A stretch of 64,000 nt of DNA, taken from positions 13,749,101-13,813,100 of the forward strand of contig NC_034438.1 of assembly GCF_002078875.1 (NCBI RefSeq). Direction: 5' to 3'. Within the stretch, counting starts at the first letter, position 1. Each line of letters opens with the position of its first letter. Made by a program: the position numbers and the translations under genes. Positions 60,601-64,000 of this stretch are shown in pieces. This stretch comes from Numida meleagris (lineage: Eukaryota > Chordata > Aves > Galliformes > Numididae). A model generated the notes under the pieces. It searched no databases. It saw nothing but the letters and a program-made list of their open reading frames with translations, and was not told where the DNA came from.

Positions 60601-63600
60601 TGGACAGTTGTGGTGCAGACTACAGTTCTGAATAAAATCTACTGTAGTTTTTTAAAAGAAGGCAATTTTCATTATTTCCACAGAAAACTGAAGGTGGCTC
60701 TATTTTGTCTTAATGAGTGTTTTTGTTTTTGTTTGTCCAGTAATTACTTCACTTTCTTCAAATATGTCTTACAGCAGCAGATATTGCAGCAGTGGATTTT
60801 GCTTCCAAGTAACAAAGATGAGACTGGTATATTGAATGACACAATTCCATATAGCATCTCCAGTATTATGTATTTGTTGGCTAGTGTTTTGAAGGTGTTA
60901 AAGAAGAAAAAATATATATATATTAAATATTTTCAGTTATAAGTGTGGATAGGAGGATCTGCAATGAATCATGAATACTAAACATGAGATAATATTGATT
61001 GGCTGTTCAGTCTTTCTGTGTGTAGGGTGTATTCTTTACAGAGAAGGAGCAGATTAGAATTGTCCTAATGCCAGTGATCCACAGAGCTGTGACCATTTAG
61101 CACTACTGTGCCTTTTCTTCCTTAATGTACGCAAGCAAAACTGTGTGCTCAGTAATTTTTTCCAGTCACAACTGTAATTTAACATAAGAAAATTGTCAAT
61201 ATATATACATTTAAAGATAATAAAGAGAAGGAAATATTCTTAGGATTGGACAAAAAAAGTAGTTTGCATCTAAATTGCTGTGATTCATTGTAAGATTATC
61301 TTCTGTCGTATTGTTTACTGAAATGCATAGATGTATTTACAATGTGTGTATGACTTTCTAGAATTTATTTCCTATATTTTCAAAGAGATGAAGAATTGTA
61401 ATAGATCTTGTCAGTATAAATAGGCATAGTGACCTAAAGCTTCAGATTTTGAATAGGATGTTACCATTAAATGCTGTTGATAGTCGATACGGTGTACTAC
61501 ATAGTGTAGGAGCTGGCAGTCACTGTTCCTGTGCCCTTCGTGCTCCCCCTACTGCTTTTTTAGAAGAATGGAAAAAGAGAACGACAGTGGCTAACACACA
61601 GCTGCGTTAAAAGCAGACTGGATGGAAGAATAGGTTAAAGTTCAAAATGTTTGAGTAGAAGACCAAATGCTGGAGCTGGAATCATAATTCATCATCATGA
61701 TTCCGTAATTTGTAGACTTTAATTACAGGATCTACGGTTTTCAACAAAAGTTTCATCTTAGTCAAAGAACTGATATTTAGCATACTTTATCTGTTGCAGA
61801 AATCAGAAGCCATTTCAGAAATTAAGTGGTACTAAGAAAACAGGATGAAAAGGTTTAAGAGCAGGCAACCTTAGTTTTAGTATGCCCAGTGTTCCCTGTC
61901 TTTGAATGTTTTGTAGCTTAACTGTTAGAATTACAAGGAAATATAATGTTCTATTACAGGTAGCCCATATGGTCTTCAAATACGAAAAATACACAAGTTT
62001 TTTGAAATAAAATTATGGAATATAAATATGTAAGGTAGCAACAAATTGCATGTGTGTACACACACAGAACTATTTTGTTTTGGTCTTATTAAAAGCAATC
62101 TTGGCAAAAATGCTGTCAGTGAAGAAGTAAACCTAAACTTAATTACATAAAATTATTGGTATGCTGATGTGGAAAACTTCCATTACTCTCCAGAAAACAA
62201 TAACATCCTTATTTGATGACTAGAAAAAAAAATTGTTTTATAAAATTGTACTGCTTGTTAAAATTGAGTTTAGTCTGTAATCAAGGTAAAAGCTAAAAAT
62301 AAGCAGTAATAGCGTAATAGTAAGGTGTTATCTATAAAGCCAGTAAGAAGATTTAGGTTAACATTTAATCTGGGTGATTATAAAACATTTGAGATTATTT
62401 GTAAACAAAGTAAAAAGTACAGCATAGCATGTTTAAAGGATGTGGGTCATTGAAGTCTGTCGTGTTACAAATTTTGCAGTTTTTGCAGTCAGACATGTGA
62501 CAGGACCTATTTCAGTGTTTCAGATGTGGATTATGATGAAGTATCAGTAGTCAAAATGTCCAAATTTAGATGTCTGCTTTAAAACATAGGAAGTCTAATT
62601 TGTTGAGGTACTGTACCCATTTCATAGGTTTTTCACTTCTTTGCAGTTATACAAATAATTTTCATTTATATGTAGATAGACATTTTCAATACCTGGAAGC
62701 TTGAATCTCAGAGTAGGTATCTGTAAAATGAGGAACACATCTTTTCACATGCATGCAGAGTTGTGCTCTCATGCATGTGCACACTGTTTTGCAGTATGCC
62801 CTGTGACACAGAAACAAGACAGTGGCATACTAAAGCTGTCTCCTGACCTGGAAAGAGGCCTGCAGGCATAATAAGCTGCTCACCATTGCCTTAAGTGGAA
62901 AACAGTGCCACAAACAACTTTAGGAGTAGAATCTGCTGCCCAGCAGCATCCTGTCTCATTCAAAATAAAAATTTGACTTTCTGTAACTAACAAGATAATG
63001 GTAGTGTTTTATCCCCACATCATGACACTATTCCCTGTTCTCTTCACCTTCTTGTTCTGGGGAGAAGCTGTATACCTACACATGTATTCAAGACCAATTA
63101 CGATAATAAGCAGTCATAATTCAAATGTGATTGAATTAAGAAAGTTTGACTTGAGTGGTTGAGCTCACAGTATTCTTAAAGCGTGTTTTCTTATGTTCTG
63201 CCTTTAGCCTGCCCTGAGTTTCCTGTTTATCCACCTTACTTTGTTGCATGGTTGATTGTCATCTTACCACCTCTGTCATTTTTCTCTTGGCAACTGGCAT
63301 TTCTCTTCATCTCTGGTTGCTGCTTGACTCACAGTTCTGTCGTCTGTCTTGCAAGTTGTGCCTAGCTCTGTTGTGTTTTGCCCCTCCCCTCTACATCTCG
63401 ATTTCTTCCACACCTGCTTTCCCAGTCTCTGCCTTTTTCTTCACAATACTGAATCGTCTTTGATTACCACCATAGTTACAGGACGGAGAGACTGACATCA
63501 GATGTTATAACAGAACGGCAGTTACCTGCTGATATAGTGGCAAAAGTCTTGTTCAGTTTTGGGGCTATTTATCTGAGTCTTGAAAACTTAGTAGCAAGTT

Positions 63601-64000
63601 GTAAAAGGCCTCTAGGGGGGTCGTACAAACTGAGATTTTCTGAAGTCAATCATCTGACTGCATTTGAAATTGCCAGATTTTCAGAGTGGAGGTCAGACAA
63701 ATATTTGATAGAGAGTAGATCTCCTCCATTAATAGCTTAAAAGTACCTGTGATAAAGAACAAGTATTTATGAAATAATGGTCATTCATCTGATAGGAGGG
63801 CAAACACATGAAAACAAACGACAAAGGGCATTTTAAGAAAGAAACATTTTTCATAGCTCATAACAGATTTTTTTCTGTGCATTTTTACTACCTTTCGATA
63901 TGCAGTTCAGCTACTGTAGGCTTAAATATACTTTTAGTCTTCATGCCTTTCTATACTTTCTAGCAATTTGTAATCCTTACTGTATGTAAAGCTTACATAC
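57634..64000 (+). other. CCDC152: CCDC152 intron after second coding exon
   Basis: About 6.4 kb, AT-rich, containing the CR1 reverse transcriptase fragment at 57800-58085 and a TA-rich run at about 60908-60925. The next CCDC152 exon was looked for and not found. The open frames at 59696-59896, 60610-60942 and 63183-63365 have no recognisable domains. Confidence 0.6.
57800..58085 (-). mobile_element. CR1 LINE internal reverse transcriptase fragment
   Basis: On the minus strand, 57816-58097 reads ENYRPVSLTSVPKKVIEKII, the conserved N-terminal part of the LINE reverse transcriptase, followed by about 35 diverged residues. No CR1 3' end follows, so this is an internal fragment. Confidence 0.8.

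Noticed and set aside
60768..60830. Acceptor-like tcttacag followed by Gln-rich codons, considered as the next CCDC152 exon
   Set aside because: The translation does not match the CCDC152 coiled coil, and no donor in the right phase follows.
1..64000. CRISPR arrays, tRNA or rRNA genes, and prokaryote-type operons
   Set aside because: None seen; the window is vertebrate genomic DNA with introns and CR1 repeats.

Overview
This is a stretch of bird genome, most likely from a galliform (chicken, turkey, quail and relatives). It carries most of the growth hormone receptor gene (GHR) on the + strand and, about 15 kb downstream on the same strand, the first coding exons of CCDC152. Three things support this. 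Seven GHR exons can be read with clean splice sites and an avian-type protein ending. The repeats are dominated by CR1 LINE fragments, the typical repeat of bird genomes. There is also a short mariner-type element resembling those of galliforms. GHR is Z-linked in chicken, so the window is probably Z-derived (inference).

Layout. Positions 1-26540 hold no exon I can support and are most simply the large intron upstream of GHR exon 4. The signal-peptide exon (about 23 codons) was not found. This part has an 18-bp tandem array at the left edge, several CR1 copies (the largest at 11690-12783 and 21203-22658) and AT-rich unique sequence. Exons 4 to 10 (mammalian numbering; birds lack exon 3) lie at 26541-26661, 29583-29743, 30789-30967, 34173-34344, 36455-36545, 38962-39031 and 39310-40272. 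Together they encode about 585 residues: the two-domain hormone-binding ectodomain, the membrane helix, Box 1 and the whole signalling tail, with no break. The 3' UTR has polyadenylation signals at 40689 and 42100.

Positions about 42.1-54.9 kb are intergenic. They hold several CR1 copies, two of which face each other as an imperfect inverted pair, and a decayed retroelement gag-like segment (about 43.5-44.7 kb) whose longest intact frame is 44178-44699. CCDC152 coding starts at 54990. Its first two recognisable coding exons are 54947-55052 and 57528-57633, followed by more than 6 kb of intron in which I find no further exon. The order GHR then CCDC152 on one strand matches the human arrangement.

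Function. GHR is the cell-surface receptor for growth hormone, signalling through JAK2 and STAT5. CCDC152 is a poorly characterised coiled-coil protein with no evident link to GHR beyond proximity. I found no CRISPR array, tRNA, rRNA, bacterial-type operon or clearly undescribed system. The most interesting signals are an AATAAA inside GHR coding exon 5, immediate stop codons just past the exon 7 and exon 8 donors, the mariner remnant, and the decayed gag-like block.
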